A stretch of DNA of 64,000 nt from Tillus elongatus (lineage: Eukaryota; Arthropoda; Insecta; Coleoptera; Cleridae). Shown here piece after piece: positions 44,507 through 60,339 of the stretch. The notes below the pieces were generated by a model. It was not told the origin of the DNA. It worked only from the letters and a program-made list of their open reading frames with translations, and did not search any database. Positions within the stretch are counted from its first letter, which is position 1. Each line of letters starts with the position of its first letter. Position numbers and translations under genes: made by a program. Where the stretch lies: the NCBI GenBank assembly GCA_964006375.1, contig OZ023269.1:128039309-128103308 (forward strand). Reading direction: 5' to 3'.

Positions 44507-46689
44507 ATTAAATCAAAACTGGTCTCACTTTCTTTCTAAAAATTCGACAACGTTAAAAAAATGATGGTCCTGGCGACGAATCCCAGTTACACCCTTGACA
44601 TTTTTTTTTTTGAAATCCTACTACAGAAACGCGAAGAGTTGTTTTGTTTGACATTTTAAAACTTATAACTCAAAAGTTTCAATTCACAAAAATTTATCAA
44701 AACTGAATTTTGGCATCAGGATCACAGAAACGCGAAGAATTGTGTTGTTTGGAATTTTAAAATGAAACTGAAGTTTTAAATTCTTACAAAATTTTATTAA
44801 AACTGAATTTTGGTATCAGTTTATTTCTAAAAATTCTATAACGTTAAAAAAATGCGACGGTCCTGGCGACGAATCCCAATTATACCATTGACATATTTTT
44901 TTTAGAAATCCTACTACAGAAAATTTTATTTTGATTCAAATAACCTTAAAGCAGATGAGGTAAATCAAAACTAGTCTGCGTTTCTACCTAAAAGTTCAAC
45001 AACGTTAAAAATTCTGATGATAGCGGCAACGAATCTTAGTTACATACTGGACATATTTTTTTTTTAGAAATCCCACTACAGAAAATTTTCATTTTGAGTT
45101 AGGCCATCTTAAAATAGATGACGTTAATCAAAACTGATCTGAATTTCTTCCCAAAAATTCTAGATTGTTATTAATATCTGATGGGAGCGGCGACGAATCT
45201 CAGTTACACCCTTGACATGTTTTTTTTCGAAATCCCACTACAGAAAATTCTTATTTTGATTTAAATCATCTTAAAATAGAAAAATTAAATCAAAACTGGT
45301 CTTAGTTTCATTCTAAAAATTCTATAACGATAAAAAAATGCGATGGTCTTGGCGACGAATCCCACTTACAGCCTTGACATCTTTTTTTTAGAAATTCTAG
45401 TACAGAAAGTTTTATTTTGATTTAAATTACCTTAAAATAGATGAGGTAAATCAAAACTAGTCTTCGTTTCTTCCTAAAAATTCTAGAACGTTAAAAATAG
45501 CTCACGGTAGCGGCAACGAATCTCAGTTATACATTTGACATAATTTTTTTTAAATCCTACTACAGAAAAATTTTATTTGGATTTAAATTATCTTAAAATA
45601 GAAAAATTAAATCAAAAATGGTCTTAGTTTCTTCCTTAAAATTCTATAACGTTAAAAAAATGAGATTGTCCCGGCGACGAATCCCAGTTACGCCATTGAC
45701 ATATATATATTTTTTAAATCCTACTACAAAAATTTTTTAATTTGAGTTATATCACCTTAAAATAGATGAGGTTAATCAAAACTCTTCTTAGCTTCTTCCT
45801 AAAAATTATATAATGTTATTAATATACTATGGTAGCGGCGAAGAATCTCATTTATACCCTTGACTTTTTTTTTTGATATCCTCCTACAGAAAATTATTAT
45901 TTTGATTCAGAACAACTTAAAATAGACAAATTAAATCAAAACTGGTCTCAGTTTCTTTCTAAAAATTCTATAACATTAAAAAAAATGAAAGTCTGGCGAC
46001 GAATCCCACTTACACCCTTGACATATTTTTTTTAGAAATCCTACTACAGAAAATTCTTATTTTGATTTAAATCATCTTAAAATAGAAAAATTAAATCAAA
46101 ACTGGTCTCAGTTTTTTTCTAAAAATTCAATAACGATAAAAAGAATGGTGGCCCTGGCGACGAATCCCACTTACGCCCTTGACATATTTTTTTCGAAATC
46201 CTATTACACAAAATTCTTATTTATATTTAAAACATTTTAAAATAGAAAAATTTACTCAAAACTGGTCTTAGTTTCTTCCTAAAAATTCTAAAACGTTAAA
46301 AAACAGATGGTAGCGGCGACGAATCTCAGTTAAACCCTTGACATATTTTTTTTCGAAATCCTCATACAGAAAATTCTTATTTTGATTCAAATCATTTTAA
46401 TATAGAAAAAAAACTGGTCTGTTTCTTTCTAAAAATTCTAAAACGATAAAAAAATTCGTGATTCAGGCGACGAATCCCAGTTACACCATTGACATTTTTT
46501 TTTCGAAATCCTACTACACAAAATTATTATTTTGATTTAAATCATCTTAAAATAGAAAAATTAAATCAAAACTGGTCTTAGTTTTTTCCTAAAAATTCTA
46601 GAACGTTAAAAAATGAGTTGGTAGCGGCGACGAATCTCAGTTATATCCATGACATATTTTTTTTTAGAAATGCGACTACAGAACCTTTT
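44507..46689. repeat. Satellite array, part 1 (~160-bp monomers)
   Basis: The core CGACGAATC (or CAACGAATC) recurs at about 44574, 44867, 45027, 45191, 45353, 45514, 45675, 45839, 45997, 46158, 46317, 46468 and 46628, so the period is 158-164 bp in most steps. Monomers fall into two types: one with CCTGGCGACGAATCCCA and one with GTAGCGGCGACGAATCTCAG, often alternating. Each monomer also holds TTGACAT(A)T8, AAATCCTACTACAGAAAA, ATCAAAACTGGTCTTAG and CCTAAAAATTCTA. The step 44574-44867 is irregular, with two diverged partial units. No coding content. Confidence 0.92.
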
Positions 46690-48290
46690 AGTGAATTTTC
46701 TTAAAAAAAATTCACTAATGAGGAGATCCCGACTTTTGAATTTTGAAAAAATTTCTTCAAATGAGCGCTAATTAGGCCCCCCAGAACACATATCCGGGGT
46801 CGGTTTAAATTTTTATATGTTTATATATATATATATTTATATATATATATATGTATCACACCGATAACTCAAAAAATAATGAGCCGATTTTGATTAAATT
46901 TGGTGAATAAATTCCTTTTGCAAATGGCTTGGATAAGTTCGTTAGCCAGGAAAATCGGTCCAGGTTTTCCCGGAAAATTTTGTGTTTTCTTTCGAAAAAA
47001 ATTTATATCTCCGGAATTAACAAAGTAAGGGCAACCAAATTTCATATGCTGATTTATTTCATTATGGGCAAGTTATCTACCAAAATTTAGCTCCGTAGGT
47101 TAAAGGATAAAAAAGTTACAGGCATTCAAAGAAAAATAAATTTGGATTTTCCTCAAAACGTCAAAATTGCGATTTTAAACGTCAAAATTGGTCAGTACAT
47201 TCCTTTCGCAAGTCGCTTGGATAATTTTGTTAGCCAGGAAAATCCGCCGAGGTTTTCCCGGAAAAATTTGTGTTTTCTTTCGCAAAATATTTATATCTCC
47301 AAAATTAACAAAGTAAGGGCAACCAAATTTGGTAAGCTGGTTTATATCGTTATAGGTGTGCCACCTACCAAAATTTAGCTCTGTAGGTCAAAAGACAAAA
47401 AAGCTATGGGCATTTAAAGAAAAATAAATTGGGGGTTTCCTCAAAACGTCAAAGTGACAATTGAAAACGTCAAAATTCGCAACATTTAGGCAAATAACTT
47501 GAATCTAATACGATCTATGGAAAGAAAATGTCTCAAGAAGAATGTTTTACATACACCGAACTCTTAGTTTCAACCGTCATTGTCCTTCATTTTACTAAAA
47601 TATTTCCAGAAAATTCATTTCAAATAGACCCTTTCTCTGATGCTTGGCAGTAGCCTTAGCTATAGAGTTTATCGTTTAATGGTATAAAATTTTTGTCGAA
47701 TTTTCGCAAAAAAATCAATAAAGCTCAATATATTCGTTATTATACAAGATATGAAAAAATATTGTATACATTAATTATATGGTGTTTTGAGCTACATGTT
47801 AAAAAATTATTGCGACAATCACAGGCTGGCCCATAAGTCGTTGGTGATACAAATAATATTTTTTTTGTCGAAAACGCCTTATTTTTTTGCATTTTCCATC
47901 GAAATATAATGCATGTTTGTAAGTTAAGAAATTCTGGAGGCAGCAAGTGCGTTGTGGTTGCGAATTTTGATTAAATGCTTCATATTTGAAAAGCTCAATT
48001 TGCTATTAACCTATAAGGTTGACCAGGAAACGGATTTTTTCAGTAACACTTTTGGTTTACTTTTGGAAATTTCTGTACGTTTTCAAACAATCAAGTTATT
48101 TTGATGAAACATGGCACATTGTTTTTACTATATATGTTATACTGGTAATCAAATTTGATGCCTGCTTTTTCTATATAGGTTATACTGGTAACCAAAATTG
48201 ATGTCTGCTTTCTTAAAAAAAAACACACATTTGCAATAAAAACATTTTTATGAAAAATCACTACCATAACGCACTTGCTGCGTCCCGAGA
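46690..48290 (+). mobile_element. Helentron-like element inserted in the satellite (long form)
   Basis: Begins AGTGAATTTTCTTAAAA with partner TTCACTAATGAGGAGATCCC. A short interrupted (TA)n (46821-46851) follows, then the body. A duplicated block with GTTAGCCAGGAAAATC occurs at about 46938 and again at 47229 (about 290-bp tandem step). The CTCAATATATTCGTTATT segment comes next, then the double-3'-end unit 47934-48290. It ends CTTGCTGCGTCCCGAGA. Architecture matches 51903-53231 and, reversed, 58408-59682. No Rep/helicase. Confidence 0.88.
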
Positions 48291-51200
48291 TTTTTATTTT
48301 AACTTAAATCACCTTGAAACACCCAAACTTAATCAAGATTGGTCTTAGTTTCTTCCTAAAAATTCTAGAAAGGCAGAAAAACGAGTTGCCGCCGGCGACG
48401 AATTACGGTTACATCCTAGGCATATTTCTTTTAGAAATCCTACTACAGAAAATTGTTATTTGGATTTAAATCATGTTAAAATGGGATTTAAATCCTACTA
48501 CAGAAAATTTTTATTTTGTGTTATATCACCTTAAAATAGATGAGGTTGATCAAAACTGGTATTAGTTTCTTCCTAAAAATTCTATAATGTTATTGATATC
48601 TGATGATAGCGGCGACGAATCTCAGTTATACTCTTGACACTTTTTTTTGAAATCCTCCTACAGAAAATCCTTATTTTGATTAAAACATCTTAAAATAGAC
48701 AAATTAAATCAAAACTGGTCTCCGTTTCTTTCTAAAAATTCTATAACGTTAAAAAAATGAAGATTTGGCGACGAATCCCACTTACACCCTTGACATATTT
48801 TTTTTAGAAATCCTACTACAGAAAATTATTATTTTGATTTAAAGCATCTTAAGATAGAAAAATTAAATCAAAACTGGTCTCAGTTTCTTTCTAAAAATTC
48901 TATAACGATAAAAATAATGGTGGTCCTGGCGACGAATCCCACTTACACCCTTGACATATTTTTTTTTCGAAATCCTATTACAGAAAATTCTTATTTATAT
49001 TTAAAACATTTTAAAATAGAATAATTAAATCAAAACTGGTCTTAGTTTCTTCCTAAAAATTTTAGAACGTGTAAAAATTTATTGGTAGCGGCGACGAATC
49101 TCAGTTATACCCATGACATATTTTTTTTTAGAAATGCGACTACAGAACCTTTTTATTTTAACTTAAATCACCTTGAAACACCAAAATTTAATCAAGGTTG
49201 GTTTTAGTTTCTTCCTAAAAATTCTAGAAAGGTAGAAAAACGAGTTGGCCCCGGCGACGAATTCTAGAATGTTATTAATATCTGATTGTAGCGGCGACGA
49301 ATCTCAGTTACACCCTTGGCATTTTTTTTTTTCGAAATCTCACTACAGAAAATTCTTATTTTGATTTATATCATCTTAAAATAGAAAAATTAAATCAAAA
49401 CTGGTCCTAGTTTCATTCTAAAAATTCTATAACGGTAAAAAAATGCGATGGTCTTGGCGACGAATCCCACTTACAGCCTTGACATCTTTTTTTTAGAAAT
49501 TCTAGTACAGAAAGTGTTATTTTGATTTAAATTACCTTAAAATAGATGAGGTAAATCAAAACTAGTCTTCGTTTCTTCCTAAAAATTCTAGAACGTTAAA
49601 AATTGCTCACGGTAGCGGCAACGAATCTCAGTTATACATTTGACATATATTTTTTTTAAATCCTACTACAGAAAAATTTTATTTGGATTTAAATTATCTT
49701 AAAATAGAAAAATTAAATCAAAAATGGTCTTAGTTTCTTCCTAAAAATTCTATAACGTTAAAAAAATGAGATTGTCCCGGCGACGAATCCCAGTTACACC
49801 ATTGGCATATATATTTTTTTAAATCCTACTACAGAAATTTTTTATTTTGTGTTATATCACCTTAAAATAGATGAGGTTGATCAAAACTGGTATTAGTTTC
49901 TTCCTAAAAATTCTATAAGGTTATTGATATCTGATGATAGCGGCGACGAATCTCAGTTATACTCTTGACACTATTTTTTTTTGAAATCCTCCTACAGAAA
50001 ATCCTTATTTTGATTAAAACATCTTAAAATAGACAAATTAAATCAAAACTGGTCTCAGTTTCTTTCTAAAAATTCTAAAACGTTAAAAAAAAGAAGGTTT
50101 GGCGTCAAATCCCACTTACAACCTTGACATATTTTTTTTAGAAATCCTACTACAGAAAATTATTATTTTGATTTAAAGCATCTTAAGATAGAAAAAGTAA
50201 ATCAAAACTGATCTCAGTTTCTTTCTAAAAATTCTATAACGATAAAAATAATGGTGGACCTGGCGACGAATCCCACTTACACTCTTGACATATTTTTTTT
50301 TCGAAATCCTATTACAGAAAATTCTTATTTATATTTAAAACATTTTAAAATAGAATAATTAAATCAAAACTGGTCTTAGTTTCTTCCTAAAAATTCTAGA
50401 ACGTTAAAAAATCAGAGGGCAGAGGCGCTGAATCTCAGTTATACCCTCGACATATTTTTTTTCGAAATCCTCATACAGAAACTTCTTATTTTGATTCAAA
50501 TCATCTTAATATAGAAAAGAAACACTGGTCTCAGTTTCTTTCTAAAAATTCTAAAACGATAAAAAAATTGTTGGTCCAGGCGACGAATCCCAGTTACACC
50601 CTTGACATATTTTTTTTCGAAATCCTACTACAGAAAATTATTATTTTGATTTAAATCATCTTAAAATAGAAAAATTAAATCAAAACTGGTCTTAGTTTCT
50701 TCCTAAAAATTCTAGAACGTTAAAAAATCACATGGTCTAGGCGACGATCTCAGTTATACCCTTGACATATTTTTTTGTCGAAATCCTCCTACAGAAAATT
50801 CATATTTTCATTCAAATCGTCTTAAAATAGACAAATTAAATCAAAACTGATCTTAGTTTCTTTTTAAAAATTCTATAATGTTATTAATAACTGATGGTAG
50901 CGGCGACGAATCTCAGTTATACCCTTGAGATTTTTTTTTGAAATCCACCTACAGAAAATTCTTATTTTGATTGAAAACATCTTAAAATAGACAAATTAAA
51001 TCAAAACTGGTCTCAGTTTCTTTCTAAAAATTCTATAACGTTAAAAAAAATCAAGGTCTGGCGACGAATCCCACTTACACCCTTGACATATTTTTTTTAG
51101 AAATCCTACTAGAAAAAATTATTATTTTGATTTAAAACATCTTAAAATAGAAAAATTAAATCAAAACTGGTCTCAGTTTCTTTCTAAAAATTCTATAACG

Positions 51201-51430
51201 ATAAAAATAATGTTGGTCCTGGCGACGAATCCCACTTACACCCTTAACATATTTTTTTTTCGAAATTCTATTACAGAAAATTCTTATTTATATTTAAAAC
51301 ATTTTAAAATAGAAAAATTAAATCAAAACTGGTCTTAGTTTCTTCCTAAAAATTCCAGAACGTTAAAAAATCAGATGGTAGCGGCGACGAATCTCAGTTA
51401 TACACAAATCCTCATACAGAAAATTATTAT
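48291..51430. repeat. Satellite array, part 2 (~160-bp monomers)
   Basis: Same monomers as part 1, about twenty units, with occasional truncated ones (for example only about 40 bp between CGACGAAT cores at 49255 and 49295). Blocks repeat at larger scale: 48480-49100 and 49826-50440 are near-copies about 1.34 kb apart, and 49285-49820 closely matches 45182-45715 of part 1. The array ends near 51430 after ATCCTCATACAGAAAA. Confidence 0.92.
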
Positions 51431-51900
51431 TATTATTAGACTTTTTCTCGAAGGAGAGTAGGAATAAAAGCGGGTTTACTAAAAATAACTGAAATCTGTT
51501 CTGATAATTGTGTGGTTAAATTTTTACGTAATTTTAACGATGACCTATTTATTAAAGTTAAGTGCTGTCGTGTCAAACTAAGAGTATTTTAATTATGAAT
51601 CTTTTACATGGTCCTTTTTGTTTTTGACACTTTAGTACGTCAGAAAATGTATTTAATGCGACACATTGAATGAACAACATGTATTAAATAAGGTTTATGT
51701 GGGCTTAAATATGCAAAACACTTTTTTCAACATTTGCATACGATAAGTAACAACCTCATTATTTAAATTACACTTCTAAATTAATGCAGGGCATTTTTTG
51801 TAAAAGAATAATAAGGTCTAGAATAAAAAGAAAGCTGCTACATCTATAGAATATAATTTTGATAAACAAACGTATAGTACCAAATTATTTTTAATATTTT
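51431..51900. other. Spacer right of the satellite
   Basis: AT-rich, no monomer similarity and no coding content recognised. Confidence 0.4.
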
Positions 51901-51902
51901 TT

Positions 51903-52031
51903 AGTAAATTTTCTTTAAAAAAATTCACTAATGAGGAGATCCCGACTTTTGAATTTTGAAAATTTTTTTTTAAATGAGCGCTAATTAGGCCCCCCAGAAC
52001 ACATATCTGGGGTCAGTTTAAATTTTTATAT

Positions 52032-52124
<93 letters not shown>

Positions 52125-53231
52125 ACCGATAACTCAAAAAATAATGGGCCGATTTTGATTAAATTTGGTGAATAAATTACTTTTGCAAATGGCTTGGATA
52201 AGTTCGTTAGCCAGGAAAATCGGTCCAGGTTTTCCCGGAAAATTTTGTGTTTTCTTTCGAAAAAAAATTATATCTCCGTAATTAACAAAGTAAGGGCAAC
52301 CAAATTTGGTACGCGGGTTAAGATCGTTATAGGTAAGCTACATACCAAAATTTAGCTCTCTAGGTCAAAAGACAAAAAAGTTATATGCATTTAAAGAAAA
52401 ATAAATTGGGGTTTTTCACAAAACGTCAAAGTTGCGATTTAAACGTCAAAATTGGCAACATTTAGGAAAAGAACTTGAATCCAATACGGGTTATGGAAAT
52501 AAATTGTCTCAAGAAAAATGTTTTACAAACCCTGAAGTGTTAATTTCAACCGTCATTGTCCTTCATTTTAATAAAATGTTTCCAGAAAATTCATTTCAAA
52601 TAGACCCTTTCTCTGACGCTTGGCAGTAGTCTTAGCTATAGAGTTTATCGTTTAATGGTATATAATTTTTGTAGAATTTTCGTAAAAAAAATCAATAAAG
52701 CTCAATATATCTGTTATTATACAAGATATGAAAAAAATTGTATATATTAATTATATGGTGTTTTAAGCTACATCTTAAAAAATTATTTCTACAATCACAG
52801 GGTGGCCTATAAGTCGTTGGTGATACACTTTTTTTTTTTAATCAAACACGCCTTATGTTATTGCAGTTTTGCATTTTCCATCGAAATATAATGCATGTTT
52901 GTAAGAAAAAAAATTCTGGACGCAGTAAGTGCGTTATGCTGGCGAATTTTGATCAAATGCTTAATATTTGAATAGCCCAATTTGCTATTAACCTATAAGG
53001 TTGACCAAGAAACGAGTTTTTTCGGGAACACTTTAAGTTTACTTTCGGAAATTTTTGTACATTTTCAAACAATAAAGTTATTTTGATGAAACATGGCACA
53101 TTGTTTTTACTATATAGATTATATTGGTAACCATATTTGATGCCTGCTTTCTTAAAAAAAACACACATTATTGCTATTAAAAAATAGTTTAATAAAAATT
53201 CACTACCATAACGCACTTGCTGCGTCCAGAG
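51903..53231 (+). mobile_element. Helentron-like element, long form with (TA)n
   Basis: A 5' module (AGTAAATTTTCTTTAAA, TTCACTAATGAGGAGATCCC), (TA)n 52036-52119, and body with CCGATAACTC. The middle segment with AACATTTAGGAAAAGAACTT and CTCAATATATCTGTTATT follows, then the double-3'-end unit 52917-53231 ending CTTGCTGCGTCCAGAG. About 1.33 kb. Confidence 0.85.
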
Positions 53232-53440
53232 TTTTTTGAAATTCAAATAGGTAAAGTACATGCGGTAATACAACTTTTAATGCAAAAAACTCATCACCAT
53301 TACAGTCTAAAAGAGATGTCGACTTGTGGTTCACATCATGACTTCTGTCTTCAGTAGCTCTTTTCATTTCATTCTAGCTCCATCGATTGTACCAAATTTC
53401 CCAGAAGTTTTTCACTTGAACAATCACATTAATACAGTAG

Positions 53441-55615
<2,175 letters not shown>

Positions 55616-55619
55616 TCCC

Positions 55620-55840
55620 AATAAGTCATCAGAAATAAGAAATTTGGAGGACCGAATTTATCACAATTTAGACCTGACGATCGTTGCGCTAACAAAGTTA
55701 GCGTCATCAGAGGGATGAATAAACTAAACGAATAAAAACTAAAACTCCTATTTATATGTTAGCTGCCAAGTGCAACAGCGTGCTCCACGAAGGTATACCA
55801 ACAGACCTCAGTATTAAGTCTAATATCCCCCTACTTAAAA
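55620..55840 (-). mobile_element. Penelope-like element LTR fragment
   Basis: The - strand contains CCTCTGATGACGCTAAC and the segment TAAATTGTGATAAATTCGGT, corresponding to the LTR copies at 12340 and 6976. It lies between LINE B copy 2 and LINE A copy 4. Confidence 0.6.
55673..55713 (-). ncRNA. Hammerhead-ribozyme-like motif (best-preserved copy)
   Basis: - strand order: CCCT, CTGATGA, a perfect 7-bp hairpin CGCTAAC-TTT-GTTAGCG, then CAACGATCGTC, then AGG. CCT/AGG can form stem I, ACGATCGT a tiny stem III, and GTC is the classic cleavage triplet. The core position usually GAAA reads CAAC here, which argues against activity in this copy. Confidence 0.5.
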
Positions 55841-57392
55841 TTGTTTACTGACGAGATCCCAGCAATTGTTCTCAAAAAATGCGCACCAGAGCTTGCTCCT
55901 GTCCTGACTCGCCCGTTTCAGATATCTTATAATAAAGGCATATTCCCTAGTAACTGGAAAACTGCTCGAGTACAACCCATCCCCAAGAAAGGATCCAAAG
56001 CGCTTCCTAGCAACTACAGGCCTATTTCTCTCCTTTCAATCGTCTCTAAAGTGATGAAAAAGTATATAAACACCGAATTACTAAAATTTCTTGAAAAACA
56101 CAGTCTAATCCACGACAGGCAGTATGGATTCCGTCAGCGCAGATCGACTGCCGACCTCCTTTCCTTTGTCACCCATTCTTGGAACAAGTCTATGGAACAA
56201 CACGGTGAATCCCAAATTGTTGCTCTAGACATATCAAAAGCATTCGTCCAGGTCTGGCACGCAGCGCTGCTTAATAAACTTCCGGCCTATGGCCTACCAC
56301 CAAAACTTTGTACCTGGACAGCAAATTTCCTCTCCAACAGGAGTATATCTGTTGTTGTGGATGGCCATTCCTCTAAACTGTATCCAATTAATGCAGGAGT
56401 TCCTCAAGGTTCAGCTTTAGCCCCTACTTTCTTTATTCTCCACATCAATGACCTCCTCTCTAGCACATCCAACCCAGTTCACAGCTACGCGGACGACAGC
56501 ACCCTCCATTCAAATATACAATATTCTAAGCCTGTCTCTTTAGCCCAATTAGATGAAGATCACAGACTCATGGAGGGTTCTGTCTCCGTGGATCTCGAAA
56601 AAATATTAGACTGGGGAAGTAGAAATCTTGTACAATTCAACCCCACCAAAACTAAATCTTGCTTTCTTTCTCACAAGAGATACACCAGCCCTTGACCCAT
56701 CACAATAAACAACCAAGTTATTCAAAGTAATGAGTCATTTTCTCTTGTTCGCATTTCTGTGGATCGAAATCTTAATTGGCACCAACACGTCACATCAATT
56801 GCAGAAGCGGCTGCTAAGAAATTAGGTTTCCTCTTCCGGGCTCGCAAATACTTTTCACCAGCTAATCTCTATACCTTATATACTTCACAAATAAGGCCAA
56901 ACCTCGAATACTGCTCCCACATCTGGGGTGCCGCTGTCGCTTCTACACTAGCTATCCTGGGCTCCATTCAAAAGAGAGCTATACGTCTCATCGGTGACCC
57001 TACCCTCACCCAAAGGCTGTCATCACTTGCCCACCGACGTGCCGTTGGTGACCTCTCTCTCTTTTATTGATATCTGCACGGGCACTGCTCAGAGGAGCTT
57101 ACCTCCATAGTTCCCCCACCTGCTGCCCCCAACAGATCTACCAGGGGGACAGAGCGAATGCACCCTTTTACTGTCCAGGTCACCAGACATAGAACATCTT
57201 GTTATGCCCGCTCTTTTGTCCCGAGGACTTCCAAGTTGTGGAATTCCTTGCCGGCACATGTTTTTCCTTCTCCTCCGAACCTCCAAACCTTCAAGTCCAG
57301 AATTAACAAGCTGCCTCTTTCCTCCTTGTCAACACCCACGGTACGATAGTATTTAGGCTGTAAGCCCTCGTGGTGTGTTGTTTATTAATTTA
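55841..57392 (+). mobile_element. LINE family A, copy 4 (5'-truncated)
   Basis: Starts at DEIPAIVLKKCAPELAPV. Frame 55841-56695 carries NYRPISLLSIVSKV, FRQRRSTADLLSF, ALDISKAFVQVW (second catalytic-block Asp changed to Val), GVPQGSALAPTFF and SYADDSTLH (intact). A stop at 56693-56695 and another near 57067 break the rest (56759-57070 thumb; 57158-57349 C-terminus ending LSSLSTPTVR). The 3' end CGTGGTGTGTTG is followed by an A-rich tail near 57390. It is the most complete RT of the four copies. Confidence 0.87.
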
Positions 57393-57569
57393 AAAAAAAT
57401 ACCTGCTTTTGTAATACTGTGTGTCATTATCCTTCTAAGAAGGACAGACTGATTAGTAAGATAACAGTTCGAACAATGGATCACTAAGAACCGGGCCTAC
57501 TCTATTCATCGTAACATTTTTGTTCAAATTTGTAACGATATATATACTTTCGCAAGCATCTAACTGTCG
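57393..57569. other. Short spacer
   Basis: Nothing recognised. Confidence 0.3.
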
Positions 57570-57760
57570 GGACTGCTGACATTTTCAATTTTCTTCATCC
57601 ATATGATCATTAGTATCCCAAATATGCTGAGCAATACATGATTTGTCAATATCTCACTTGCGATAAATGTTCTTTAAATCAATAGTTCTTTTAGTTTGCC
57701 CAACATATTTAAGTTCACAATCCTGACAACCTATTTCATAGACTTGTTGTACATGGAGCA
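57570..57760 (-). pseudogene. Penelope-like element GIY-YIG endonuclease fragment
   Basis: The - strand reads VYEIGCQDCELKYVGQTKRT, then a stop, then DKSCIAQHIWDTNDHMDE. This is the GIY-YIG region with the YVG half and GQTKR intact, unlike the copy at 12036-12272. The alignment of DKSCxAQHIxD between the two copies supports common family membership. Too short to be active. Confidence 0.75.
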
Positions 57761-58400
57761 GTTTCGCTTCTAATGTATTGGTCTAATGCCTTCTCTATGA
57801 TCTTTAGGAGAAAGAATCTTAGCCGACAGGACTTTGCTTCGAGCTGTACAGATTCTGATTCATATATTGAATGTCTTTTAATTTTGACTTGGACTGAGTT
57901 GAGTTTGGCTAAATAGTAATATTTTGATGTCAAGAATCTACTGCCACTCTGTGTACTATTACATTTGGACCACCCTTTTTCTATACAAATGCAATCAATG
58001 TAATATATATTACAATGTGATACTTAAACAATATTTTGTATGAGTTCATATCAATTTTCTAGTGATGTCTTTTGCACAATAATCAGGAAATGCAACTGTG
58101 ATAGTTTCAGTGAACTATATCCAGATTACAAACAGATTATTGACACCAAAAACATAACGGGTTTTGTAGCAATTATTAAAATCATAGGACGAGGACAAAT
58201 CTAAAAACAACTACTTCCTTTTGATTCATGCTTCAATACATAAAAAAAATAGTTAAAATAAAATCGGTTATTACAAAATAGAATTGAAACCTTCTATCTG
58301 CATTTATACAGTGTGGTACAAAAGAAATTGCATACAGAGCTGCATTAGATTACTGGCATCAAAGCATTACGATTTATATAAAATTAACTCGGTTAAATTA
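57761..58400. other. Unassigned AT-rich spacer
   Basis: Probably further eroded Penelope sequence next to 57570-57760, but I cannot support it. No gene. Confidence 0.35.
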
Positions 58401-58407
58401 AAAAAGT

Positions 58408-59682
<1,275 letters not shown>

Positions 59683-59686
59683 AAGT

Positions 59687-59839
59687 CTGGACGCAGCAAG
59701 TGCGTAATGGAAGTGAATTTTCTTAAATATGTTTTTAATAGCAAATATATGTCTCTCTAATGCAAGCAGGCATCGATCTGGTTACCAATATAACCTACAT
59801 AGTAGGAACAATGTCCCATATTTTATCAAAATAACTTAT

Positions 59840-59907
<68 letters not shown>

Positions 59908-60320
59908 CATTGTTTGAAAACCTACAGAAATTTACCGAAAATAAACTTAAAATGTTTCTGAGAAAACTGGTTCCCTAGCCAACAAGCATTTAATTAAAAT
60001 TCGCTACCAAAACGCACTTGCTGCGTCTAGATTTTTTTGCTTGCAAACATGCATCGTAGTTCGATAAAAAATGCATAAATGCAATAATATAAGGGTGTTC
60101 GGACAAAAATTGTAGGTATCGCCAACGACTAAATAATTTTATAAGCTGCAGTTCAAGACACCCTATAATTAACGTATACAACTTTTTCTCGTATCTTGTA
60201 TAACAACAATGATATTCAGCTTTACCGTAGAAATGTGTCACTCTGTATAAATGTAAACAGATAAAGACTGAAACTAAATCCGGATATGGATTCCAGGGGG
60301 GCTAGTTTGCGCCGATGACT
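59687..60320 (-). mobile_element. Helentron-like variant element
   Basis: Counterpart of 25897-26548 in reverse: double-3'-end unit 59687-60033 with its own (TA)n insertion at 59843-59904, then the GTATCTTGTATAACAAC segment and a 5' part with AAATCCGGATATGGATTCC. It abuts the preceding element with only about 4 bp between. Confidence 0.75.
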
Positions 60321-60339
60321 GTTAAACCATAAACTTAAC

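Noticed and set aside
44507..51430. Possible CRISPR-like array
   Set aside because: The whole ~160-bp monomer is repeated with gradual divergence; there are no short constant repeats with unrelated spacers, and the context is animal.
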